Shown: piece by piece, positions 1 through 4,908 of the stretch | How the letters are laid out: every line of letters begins with the position of its first letter | Position numbering within the stretch: the stretch's first letter is position 1 | NCBI GenBank assembly: GCA_028288905.1 | Contig: JAQGHJ010000272.1 | Coordinates: 1 to 5,260, forward strand | DNA: 5,260 bases | Direction: 5' to 3' | Source: Phycisphaerales bacterium | Lineage (GTDB): Bacteria; Planctomycetota; Phycisphaerae; Tepidisphaerales; Tepidisphaeraceae | The notes under the pieces: model-generated | What the model was told of the DNA's origin: nothing | The model's database searches: none | Seen by the model: only the letters and a program-made list of their open reading frames with translations | Translations under genes and position numbers: made by a program

Positions 1-667
1 CGGGGCGGATGGTGCTGGTGATCAGGTCGATGATCTCCTGGGCCCGTTCGTCCCGGGTCTTTGCCTTCTCGTCCTTCTTGCTGCTGCCGCCGCTGCCAAA
101 CAGCCCGCTCGACCCGCCGCCGCTCCCGCCGCCGCCGCCCTTGCCGCCGCCTCCGCCGCCACCCCCGCCGCTGCTGGACTGGAGGTTGAAGTCGGGGGCG
201 TTGTCGAAGTTCGGCACGTCGAGGATCAGGTCCTCGATCGGGTAGATCTTCATGTACAGCCGGCGGTCGGCGACCTCCTGGGTCGTCACCGTGATCACGT
301 CGTCCTCGACCGTGAACGCCAGGGCGGTGCCGCCGCCGGCCTCCGACAGAACGGTCGTGATCACCTTCCGCAGCGTCACGCCGTAGAGCCGCAGGTTGAC
401 CGGCGTGTCGCGGTTGACGCCGGCCGCTTCTAGAGCCTTCCAGTCGATGACGAGGTTGGCGCCGCTGACGTCACGGACGAACTCCATTGCGTCGTTCAGG
501 CCGACGTTCTGGAGCTTCACGTCCGGCAGCTTGCGGTTGAGGGCCGACTTGGCCGTGCCGCGGGCGGGGGCCGCCTGGGCGGTCGACCCGTGCGGGGTCG
601 TGGGCAACAGCACGGCCGCGGTGGCGGCGGTCGCGGCGATCAGCAGCGCGGGGCGGGCGAAACGCAT
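1..667 (-). CDS. Exported STN-domain (secretin/TonB short N-terminal) protein, 3' end outside the window
   Basis: Only the first 222 residues are visible; the frame is open to the left edge. The start ATG (665-667) follows an AGGGAGG ribosome-binding site by 6 nt. Residues 1-32 look like a signal peptide: Arg at positions 2 and 5, an Ala/Leu-rich core, and a likely cleavage after AQA. Residues about 48-110 resemble the STN domain found at the N-terminus of secretins and TonB receptors, seen as KLQNVGLNDAMEFV, then LVIDWKALEAAGVNRDTPV, then LRLYGVTLRKVI. A beta-strand-like stretch follows (FTVEDDVITVTT, about 118-129). Residues about 167-194 are a poly-Gly/Ser linker with one Lys, then a charged helix (KKDEKAKTRDERAQ) leading to EIIDLITSTI. 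From memory, planctomycetes carry many proteins of this layout, annotated as STN or secretin-like; their true role is unknown to me. It should act outside the cytoplasm. Whether a secretin pore domain follows cannot be seen. Confidence 0.8.
   Translation of the reverse strand, partial: MRFARPALLIAATAATAAVLLPTTPHGSTAQAAPARGTAKSALNRKLPDVKLQNVGLNDAMEFVRDVSGANLVIDWKALEAAGVNRDTPVNLRLYGVTLRKVITTVLSEAGGGTALAFTVEDDVITVTTQEVADRRLYMKIYPIEDLILDVPNFDNAPDFNLQSSSGGGGGGGGGKGGGGGSGGGSSGLFGSGGSSKKDEKAKTRDERAQEIIDLITSTIRP
111..173. repeat. GCC/GGC triplet-rich low-complexity tract
   Basis: A run dominated by gccgcc triplets inside the STN-domain gene. On the minus strand it encodes nine consecutive glycines, Lys, five more glycines, then Ser/Gly. 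Such tracts can gain or lose triplets by slippage, so linker length may differ between strains. Confidence 0.7.
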
Positions 668-673
668 GGCGGG

Positions 674-680
674 CCTCCCT
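674..680 (-). promoter_or_regulatory. Ribosome-binding site of the STN-domain gene
   Basis: AGGGAGG on the minus strand, 6 nt before the ATG at 667. This is the strongest Shine-Dalgarno match among the genes here and fixes the start. Confidence 0.75.
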
Positions 681-738
681 GGGGTGACCGACTCCGCCGG
701 CGGCTGAACACGCGAGGGCCGCCGGCGGGGCGGGCCGC

Positions 739-779
739 ATCACAATGTAGCGATCGGTAGCACCGGGTAGCAATCACAA
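739..779 (-). promoter_or_regulatory. Phased GTAGC repeats between ATCACAA copies; possible promoter or operator
   Basis: Three consecutive 10-bp units each begin with GTAGC (748, 758, 768), so they fall on one face of the helix. They are bracketed by two direct copies of ATCACAA (739-745 and 773-779). On the minus strand a weak -35/-10 pair overlaps them: TTGCTA (773-768) and TACATT (749-744), 18 bp apart, pointing to the STN-domain gene about 75 bp further on. The repeats are seen directly. The promoter and any protein binding are inference. Confidence 0.4.
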
Positions 780-825
780 AGTGACCGACCCGGCCGCCGC
801 GGGCGGAGTAGGGCGGCCCGCCCGC

Positions 826-1212
826 TCAGCGGTGCTCGGCCGTCGTCTCCTCGACCGGCTTGCCCGTGTACGGGTCGAACTTCATCGCCGGTACCACCGG
901 CTTCTCCTCCTCGATGAGCTTGCCGGTGTACGGGTCGTATTTCGGCTTGGCGGCCGCGTCGACCGTCGCGGCGGTCGGGGTTGACGTCGTGGTATCGGTC
1001 AGCCGGCGGGGGGCGGCCGGCGTCTCGTCGGTGTCGTCCACCTGCATCACCTCGTCCTGGACGCCCTTGAGGCCCTTCTTGAACTCGACGATGCCCTTGC
1101 CGAGGCTCCGCCCGACCTCCGGCAGCCGTTTGCCGAAGAACAGCAGCCCGAGGGCGGCAATGACGAGCCATTCCGCCCCTTGGGGCATCGCGATCGCGAG
1201 GGTGTTCGACAT
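826..1212 (-). CDS. tatA: TatA/E-family twin-arginine translocase subunit with duplicated C-terminal motif (128 aa)
   Basis: TatA-family proteins oligomerise in the inner membrane and, with TatC, move folded proteins bearing twin-arginine signals across it. The family layout is clear: a short N-tail with MPQGAEW, a hydrophobic helix at about 15-26 (WLVIAALGLLFF) preceded by a Glu at 14 that could be the conserved polar residue, the FGKRLPEVGRSLG hinge at 27-38, and an amphipathic helix KGIVEFKKGLKG ending near 50. An acidic, Thr/Pro/Ala-rich linker (51-89) leads to two copies of a roughly 20-residue unit, KYDPYTGKLIEEE (91-103) and KFDPYTGKPVEET (111-123). The tail is not part of the classic TatA fold. 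The ATG at 1212 has only a weak AGG about 9 nt upstream; Met9 (ATG at 1188) is an alternative start with no visible ribosome-binding site. A second paralogue lies 228 bp upstream. TatB is less likely because the sequence lacks TatB's long helical tail. Confidence 0.9.
   Translation of the reverse strand: MSNTLAIAMPQGAEWLVIAALGLLFFGKRLPEVGRSLGKGIVEFKKGLKGVQDEVMQVDDTDETPAAPRRLTDTTTSTPTAATVDAAAKPKYDPYTGKLIEEEKPVVPAMKFDPYTGKPVEETTAEHR
841..943. repeat. Tandem 60-bp duplication inside the first tatA
   Basis: Bases 841-883 match 901-943 at 34 of 43 positions, at an offset of exactly 60 bp (20 codons). The cores are tgcccgtgtacgggtcg (861-877) and tgccggtgtacgggtcg (921-937). The duplication encodes the two DPYTGK units at the protein's C-terminus. 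Confidence 0.75.
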
Positions 1213-1263
1213 ATCGGTAACCTGTTCGTCTGGGCTCGACCCGGGCGGCCGAGCGGTGGGGAT

Positions 1264-1292
1264 AGCTTAGGTGGAATCGGACGGCGTTCCAA
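1264..1292 (-). promoter_or_regulatory. tatA: Possible promoter of the first tatA
   Basis: On the minus strand TTGGAA (1292-1287) and TAAGCT (1269-1264) are 17 bp apart, about 50 bp before the ATG at 1212. The -35 matches the sigma-70 consensus at 4 of 6 positions and the -10 at 3 of 6. Spacing is ideal but the -10 is weak. Confidence 0.3.
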
Positions 1293-1440
1293 CGCCAGAA
1301 GCGGACGGTGCTCGCGGCCGGCGCGGTTGAGCCACGTCCGGAGCAGACGCGGGCTTCAAGGACGGACTAACGCGGCCCCGCCGCGGCGGACGGGGGTTCA
1401 ACCGCCAAGACGGTCCGGCATCAGTCGTCGGCGCTGGGGA

Positions 1441-1704
1441 TCAGGCGAGCGGCTTGCCCGTGTGCGGGTCGAACCGGGCCTGCGGGGCGGTCGTGACAAC
1501 GTCGTCGGCCGGGGCGGCGTCGCCGTCCTTCATGCCCTTCTTGAACTCTTGGATGCCCTGGCCAATGCCGCGGGCGGCGCCCGGCAGGCGCTTTCCGAAG
1601 AACAACAGGGCGAGGGTGGCGATGAACAGCCACTCGTAGCCCTGGGGCAACATGATGGCGAGGACGGGGGCGGGCGTACCGACCGCGAGGGACGTGACAG
1701 GCAT
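1441..1704 (-). CDS. tatA: Second TatA/E-family twin-arginine translocase subunit (87 aa)
   Basis: This is a paralogue of the downstream gene. The N-tail (MPVTSLAVGTPAPVLAIMLP) precedes QGYEWLFIATLALLFFGKRLP (21-41), almost superposable on QGAEWLVIAALGLLFFGKRLP of the neighbour, with the Glu kept at residue 24. The amphipathic helix reads GIGQGIQEFKKGMKDG (46-61). The usual PE after the hinge is PG here (PGAARGIG), so the acidic residue is lost. A short acidic linker leads to RFDPHTGKPLA, which is the very C-terminus and matches the repeated motif of the neighbour. The ATG at 1704 was chosen because AGGAG lies 8 nt upstream; the internal ATG at 1653 has no ribosome-binding site. The frame stays open upstream of 1704, but that part looks non-coding and contains the promoter. 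The two genes may be functionally different, as with TatA and TatE; the sequence does not settle this. Confidence 0.9.
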   Translation of the reverse strand: MPVTSLAVGTPAPVLAIMLPQGYEWLFIATLALLFFGKRLPGAARGIGQGIQEFKKGMKDGDAAPADDVVTTAPQARFDPHTGKPLA

Positions 1705-1712
1705 GGGCCGAG

Positions 1713-1717
1713 CTCCT
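1713..1717 (-). promoter_or_regulatory. tatA: Ribosome-binding site of the second tatA
   Basis: AGGAG on the minus strand, 8 nt before the ATG at 1704. It decides between this start and both the longer open frame upstream and the internal Met at 1653. Confidence 0.7.
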
Positions 1718-1861
1718 AGGCGAATCCTCACCGGCCGGCGTGTAGCGGGGGGTGGCGATTCGTTCCGCGAACAAAACCGCCGCCGACGCTCGGTGGCGGG
1801 TCTGTCACGGGCCGCGATCTCAATCTCGGCTAGCGGTCCGGACGTTTCGTTTACGCAAGAG

Positions 1862-1870
1862 ATTATACCA
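1862..1870 (-). promoter_or_regulatory. tatA: Extended -10 promoter for the second tatA
   Basis: The minus strand reads TGGTATAAT: a perfect TATAAT -10 hexamer (1867-1862) with the TG of an extended -10 element. No good -35 is seen 16-18 bp upstream, which fits extended -10 promoters. Transcription would start near 1855, giving a leader of about 150 nt before the ATG at 1704. It lies in the 253-bp gap behind the pseudouridine synthase, so the second tatA, and perhaps both, can be transcribed independently of it. Confidence 0.55.
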
Positions 1871-1957
1871 CGGATTGGGGGCCGGCGTTGGCCGACCGAT
1901 AATCGCGTCCGACAACTTCGCCCGGCCCAATTTCGTGTTCCTACCCTCCGGACGTGT

Positions 1958-3211
1958 TTACCGGCCGGTCGTCGGCGCGGGCGCTCCTTGTCGCAGGATC
2001 GCGAGCAGCGCCTCAATGTCCGGCGGGAGCGGGGCTTGGAGCGTCAGCGACTTCAGCGTGATCGGGTGGACGAACGTGATCTCGTAGGCGTGCAACGCTT
2101 GGCGGGCGAAGCGAAAGCCGGGATCCATGGTGGCAGGCGGAGTGGTGAACGACGGATCGGAAGCGGGAACTGCCGCCTCCTTGTCCGGCCCTTCATCCTT
2201 ACCCGAACCCATCGCCACGATCTTCCCCCCGTACATCGTGTCCCCGACCATCGGGTGGTTGCGGGTGGACATGTGGACGCGGAGCTGGTGGGTCCGGCCG
2301 GTCTTGGGGGTCAGTTTGACGAGGCAGAACTTTGCCCCGGGCATCGGGTGTCGGCGGTCGGCGGCGTGTTCGCCGTGCTCCAACATCAGGCCCGGCGGGG
2401 CGGCGAACTGCTCCTTCACCTGGTACAGGGTGATCGCCGGCTTGCCGCCGTTCTCCTCTTTGCGGACGGCCTGCTTCTCCCGGACGTACTTGTCCCGCCC
2501 GATCGGCAGGTCGATCACGTCGTTCAGCAGCGGCGGGACGCCGTGGCAGACGGCCATGTACGTCTTCTGGATCGTCCGGTTCTCGAACTGCCGCGCCACC
2601 CGCCAGTGGGCCTCGTCGCTCTTGGCGACCAGCATGATGCCGGTCGTGTTCTTGTCGAGCCGGTGCAGGATGCCCGGCCGCCAGTCGCCGTTCAGTTGGC
2701 TCCACTTTTTGCCGTAGTAGACGAGCCCGTTGACGAGCGTGCCGGTCCACTTCCCGCGGGCCGGGTGGACCATCAGGTTCGTCTGCTTGTTGATCGCCAG
2801 GATGTGGTCGTCCTCGTAGACGACGTCGAGCGGGATCGGCTCCGGGATCAGCTCGCTGACCGGCTCCGGCGGGGCGACCATCTCGATCACGTCGCCGTCC
2901 CGCGGGTGGTAGGACGCCTTGATCACCCGCCCGTTTGCCTTCACCAGCCCCTCGCCGATCAGCTTCTGGACGCCGTTGCGGCTCAGGTACCCGACCCGGT
3001 CCACCAGGTACTGGTCCACCCGGCGGACGAGGTTCTTCGTCACCTTCCACTTGAAGTGCCGGAGGTCGTCCCCCTCGTCGTCCGCTTCCGTCGCCCCGAC
3101 GAGGTCGGCCTCGGACGCGGGGGGCGTCGGCGCACCGTCGGCGGCCGCCGGGGCGTCCGGCGTCGGAAAGTGAAGGCGGTCGTCAGCGGCAGCGTCCGGG
3201 GCGGGGGGCAT
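1958..3211 (-). CDS. rluD: RluA/RluD-family 23S rRNA pseudouridine synthase with S4 domain (417 aa)
   Basis: These enzymes isomerise specific uridines of rRNA to pseudouridine in the cytoplasm. Residues 1-50 are a Pro/Ala- and Asp-rich tail of low complexity. An S4 RNA-binding domain spans about 60-110 (RRVDQYLVDRVGYLSRNGVQ, then GLVKANGRVIKASYHPRDGD). The catalytic domain has LAINKQTNLMVHPARG (138-153), the signature HRLDKNTTG (183-191) with the presumed catalytic Asp at 186, KTYMAVCHG (216-224), and KLTPKTGRTHQLRVHM (299-314) followed by HPMVGDTMYGG. The last segment (RFARQALHAYEITFVHP onward) is normal for RluD. Between YGG and this segment sits an extra low-complexity insert (about 330-364), and a small one near 276-291. 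The family is usually about 300-330 aa; the excess is the N-tail and inserts. The ATG at 3211 was chosen because upstream codons run into palindromic repeats; no Shine-Dalgarno is visible. RluD rather than RluA or RluC is suggested but not proven. Confidence 0.88.
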   Translation of the reverse strand: MPPAPDAAADDRLHFPTPDAPAAADGAPTPPASEADLVGATEADDEGDDLRHFKWKVTKNLVRRVDQYLVDRVGYLSRNGVQKLIGEGLVKANGRVIKASYHPRDGDVIEMVAPPEPVSELIPEPIPLDVVYEDDHILAINKQTNLMVHPARGKWTGTLVNGLVYYGKKWSQLNGDWRPGILHRLDKNTTGIMLVAKSDEAHWRVARQFENRTIQKTYMAVCHGVPPLLNDVIDLPIGRDKYVREKQAVRKEENGGKPAITLYQVKEQFAAPPGLMLEHGEHAADRRHPMPGAKFCLVKLTPKTGRTHQLRVHMSTRNHPMVGDTMYGGKIVAMGSGKDEGPDKEAAVPASDPSFTTPPATMDPGFRFARQALHAYEITFVHPITLKSLTLQAPLPPDIEALLAILRQGAPAPTTGR

Positions 3212-3261
3212 CGGTGAATGGTATGCCAAATCGGCGACGACGGCGGCGTGGTCGCCCTCTG

Positions 3262-3367
3262 TGGCAGGGGCGTCCCGCCCATGCTGTGGCTGAAATGGCA
3301 AAGGTGGCCAGCGTGCCGAGACGGCTTTCCGATTCCCTGCTCGGGCATGGGCGGGACGCCCATGCCA
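3262..3367. repeat. REPIN-like element 1: inverted pair of palindromes
   Basis: Two 23-bp arms, 3262-3284 and 3345-3367, are reverse complements at 22 of 23 positions (one more pair matches at 3261/3368), separated by 60 bp. Each arm is itself a hairpin. The right one is a perfect 10-bp stem (3344-3353 with 3357-3366) around a GGA loop; the left one is 8 of 9 paired (3264-3272 with 3276-3284) around TCC. Paired inverted REP palindromes of about 100 bp are the form called REPIN in other bacteria, moved by RAYT transposases. No such transposase is in the window. It lies just upstream of the pseudouridine synthase start. Confidence 0.7.
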
Positions 3368-3402
3368 CATGGGAGCGCGCCCAGCCGGATCGTCCGGACC
3401 AC

Positions 3403-3526
3403 CCATCAGTGACACGGGCTTCCAGCCCGTGCGTACGGACTCGAGCATCTTTTTGAAGCGTCGCGAGCCGGTGTCTCTTGAGAATTGGCTGGGTCCGCAC
3501 GGGCTGGAAGCCCGTGTCACTGATGG
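3403..3526. repeat. REPIN-like element 2: perfect 31-bp inverted repeat of palindromes
   Basis: The arms 3403-3433 and 3496-3526 are perfect reverse complements over 31 bp, separated by 62 bp. Each holds a hairpin with stem CACGGGCT/AGCCCGTG and loop TCC (left) or GGA (right). The stem differs from that of the neighbouring element, but the layout GGGC, variable base, three-base loop, variable base, GCCC is shared. The right arm begins 7 bp past the TPR-like gene's stop codon, so its hairpin would form at the 3' end of that mRNA. There is no T-run for classic intrinsic termination. Translations of such repeats (TGWKPVSL, HGLEARVTDG) are familiar to me as spurious peptides in planctomycete annotations. 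Confidence 0.8.
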
Positions 3527-3532
3527 CCGGGT

Positions 3533-4543
3533 TCAGGGCTTGGTCGTCGGCTGCGTCACTGCCGGCGCCGTGGCCGCGGGTTGGGTGGTCGCCGCCGGCA
3601 GGGTCGCCGGGCGGGCGGCTGCTGACGGGGCCGCCGCCGGCTGCGAGGCCGACGGGGTTGTCGCCGGACCCGTAGTCGGGCCGGTGGCCGTCGGGCCCGT
3701 AACGGCAGGGCCCGTGGCGGGCCCGGTCGTCGGGCTGCGGGTCGGCCCGATCAGCGGGTTCGTGTTCAGCCGGGCCATCAGCGCCAGCCGGGCCCCGGCC
3801 AAGGCCTTGGTCGTCTCGTCCGGGCCGTCCTTACGGACCGCCTCGTACAGCGCCCGGGCGTCGGCGAAGTTCCCACGGTTCTCGTTGACGGCCGCCAGCC
3901 CGAACCGGGCGCTGGCCACCACCCGCGGCGGGATGTTCGCCGCCTGGGCGATCAGCCCGTCGTACCCCTGCTTGGCCCGGTCGAGGTAGACGTCGGGCTT
4001 GTCTCCGACGCCCAAGGCAGGGCGGGTCGCCGCCTCCGGCACGTCCCCGAGCGACGCCAGGACGGCCCAGTGCAGGTTGGCGTCGGCCCGCAGCAGCGTC
4101 GCCTCGGCTTGGCGGGCCGGGTCGGTCGAGTTCTTCAGCGCGTCGGTGACGGCCAGCTCGACCCGGCTCCAGACCTCCCGGCGGACGGTGGCGGCCGTCT
4201 CCGGCGGCAGGCCGCTCACCGGGATCGCGCTAGCCCCCATCCGGGTCGTGACGAACTGCAGCATCTGCTGCGTCTCCGGGTCGGCGTCCCGGAGCAGGTC
4301 GGCCCCGGCCTCGCCCCGGCGGTACTGCTCCAGCGCCGCCCGGGCCGCCGTCAACCCCTCGGCCACCGCCTGCCGTTCCTGGGCCCGGCTCGTGACCCAC
4401 AGCCGCACGAGCACGACCGCCAGCAACACGAGGATGACGGCCAGCGACAGCTTCGATCCGTACTCCCGCCACAGCTCCGGCAGGTTGCGCGCGTTGCGGA
4501 CCAGGGAGTTCTCTTTGAGTTCGTGCCGTCGTTCCGCCTTCAT
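3533..4543 (-). CDS. Single-pass membrane protein with TPR-like helices and Pro/Thr/Ala-rich tail (336 aa)
   Basis: The function is not known. Residues 1-30 are a charged cytoplasmic segment (MKAERRHELKENSLVRN, then LPELWREYGSK). One transmembrane helix spans about 32-52 (LSLAVILVLLAVVLVRLWVTS). A helical, presumably periplasmic domain follows to about 260. It contains TPR-like pairs, clearest at about 207-240 (VVASARFGLAAVNENRGNFA, then DARALYEAV) and more weakly near 145-165. The layout of N-terminal anchor plus TPR resembles the YfgM/TPR_21 family, whose E. coli member works with the Sec translocon and periplasmic chaperones; I offer this only as the closest known architecture. Residues 265-336 are low-complexity, with repeats such as TTGPATGPAVTGPTATGPTT, and probably disordered. 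The ATG at 4543 lacks a Shine-Dalgarno, but the start of the protein matches planctomycete relatives I recall. The stop TGA at 3535-3533 lies beside a palindromic repeat. Confidence 0.8.
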   Translation of the reverse strand: MKAERRHELKENSLVRNARNLPELWREYGSKLSLAVILVLLAVVLVRLWVTSRAQERQAVAEGLTAARAALEQYRRGEAGADLLRDADPETQQMLQFVTTRMGASAIPVSGLPPETAATVRREVWSRVELAVTDALKNSTDPARQAEATLLRADANLHWAVLASLGDVPEAATRPALGVGDKPDVYLDRAKQGYDGLIAQAANIPPRVVASARFGLAAVNENRGNFADARALYEAVRKDGPDETTKALAGARLALMARLNTNPLIGPTRSPTTGPATGPAVTGPTATGPTTGPATTPSASQPAAAPSAAARPATLPAATTQPAATAPAVTQPTTKP

Positions 4544-4598
4544 GAGGCGGGGGAGTGTAATGATGGAGCCGGGGAGGGGGAAGCGGGGCGGACGGGGA

Positions 4599-4632
4599 GA
4601 TTGCGGATTGCGGAATTCCGACTGCGGATTGG
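4599..4632. repeat. GATTGCG direct repeats around a GGAATTCC palindrome
   Basis: Two adjacent GATTGCG units (4599-4605, 4606-4612) are followed by GAATTCCG and then ACTGCGGATTGG. The ten bases at 4611-4620 are a perfect palindrome centred on GAATTC. Intergenic strings of the ggattgcgg type are, to my recollection, frequent in planctomycete genomes. Confidence 0.5.
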
Positions 4633-4718
4633 AAGGCGGGGAGGGGTGGACCGGCGCGGCCGAAGGTGCCGCGGACGGGGATCACGCTCCACATGGTGTG
4701 GGGTGCGATGGGCTGGCG

Positions 4719-4802
4719 TACCCGCCTGCCCGTGGCGGGCGAGGGCTTCCGGCCCGCCAGGAGACTTCCGGTCTGTTCGACGCTCGCCACGGACAGCGGG
4801 TA
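4719..4802. repeat. Imperfect long inverted repeat with nested hairpins
   Basis: The arms 4719-4741 and 4781-4802 are reverse complements with about three mismatches and one gap (cores TACCCGC and GTCCGTGGCG against GCCCGTGGCG). Nested inside, TGGCGGGC (4733-4740) pairs perfectly with GCCCGCCA (4752-4759). Alternatively GGGCT (4743-4747) pairs with GGCCC (4751-4755) around a TCC loop, allowing one G-T pair. The last form resembles the core of the palindromes at 3403-3526. Confidence 0.45.
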
Positions 4803-4853
4803 TCGCGAGTGATGGCACCCGCACGCAGGTTCTCGCACGTCGAAGGGAGCGGA

Positions 4854-4859
4854 TACAAT
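4854..4859 (+). promoter_or_regulatory. Possible -10 element of the plus-strand membrane protein gene
   Basis: TACAAT matches TATAAT at 5 of 6 positions. No convincing -35 lies 16-18 bp upstream. Transcription would begin near 4866, just past the upstream in-frame ATG at 4864, which favours the ATG at 4909 as the true start with a leader of about 43 nt. Confidence 0.35.
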
Positions 4860-4908
4860 CGCGATGGCCGCTCAGTCACTTTGTACGCCGGGCCTTCAGC
4901 CATTTGCG

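Larger units (their letters stand above)
4544..4908. other. Divergent intergenic region (365 bp)
   Basis: No gene is supported here. It separates the minus-strand TPR-like gene from the plus-strand membrane protein, so promoters for both should lie within it. It holds a GATTGCG direct-repeat cluster (4599-4632), an imperfect long inverted repeat (4719-4802) and a TACAAT -10 candidate for the plus-strand gene. On the minus strand TACACT (4559-4554), 10 nt before the ATG at 4543, is a weak -10 candidate. Apparent reading frames across it encode the low-complexity peptides usual for such repeats. Confidence 0.6.

Noticed and set aside
471..1171. Arg/Gly/Pro-rich minus-strand frames overlapping the STN and first tatA genes
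   Set aside because: They are out-of-frame shadows of those genes, with no motif and no ribosome-binding site.
1283..1296. Small hairpin GGCGT/ACGCC as an operator or terminator
   Set aside because: It has only five base pairs and no T-run, and it overlaps the possible -35 of the first tatA; too weak to call.
1376..1395. GC-rich hairpin downstream of the second tatA as a terminator
   Set aside because: CCCCG/CGGGG and a 12-bp palindrome (1378-1389) can pair, but no T-run follows on the minus strand. Such pairings are common by chance at this GC content.
1705..2016. Extension of the second TatA upstream to 2016
   Set aside because: The frame is open, but the peptide is Arg-rich without motif, contains the TATAAT promoter and overlaps the end of the synthase gene. 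AGGAG supports the start at 1704.
1652..3217. Plus-strand open frame of about 521 codons opposite the pseudouridine synthase
   Set aside because: It is antisense to a clear enzyme with catalytic motifs. Its translation is Arg/Val/Asp-rich without any fold or motif, as expected for a shadow frame in DNA this rich in GC.
3212..3520. N-terminal extension of the pseudouridine synthase to a start at 3520
   Set aside because: The added 103 residues are translated palindromic repeats (TGWKPVSL, WHGRPAHA) that cross both inverted pairs. The enzyme is complete from 3211.
3261..3526. CRISPR array
   Set aside because: The repeats are inverted pairs of palindromes of two different sequences, not direct repeats with regular spacers, and no cas gene is present.
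3369..3989. Plus-strand frame rich in Gly-Pro-Val repeats
   Set aside because: It is the antisense of the Pro/Thr/Ala tail of the TPR-like protein plus palindromic repeats.
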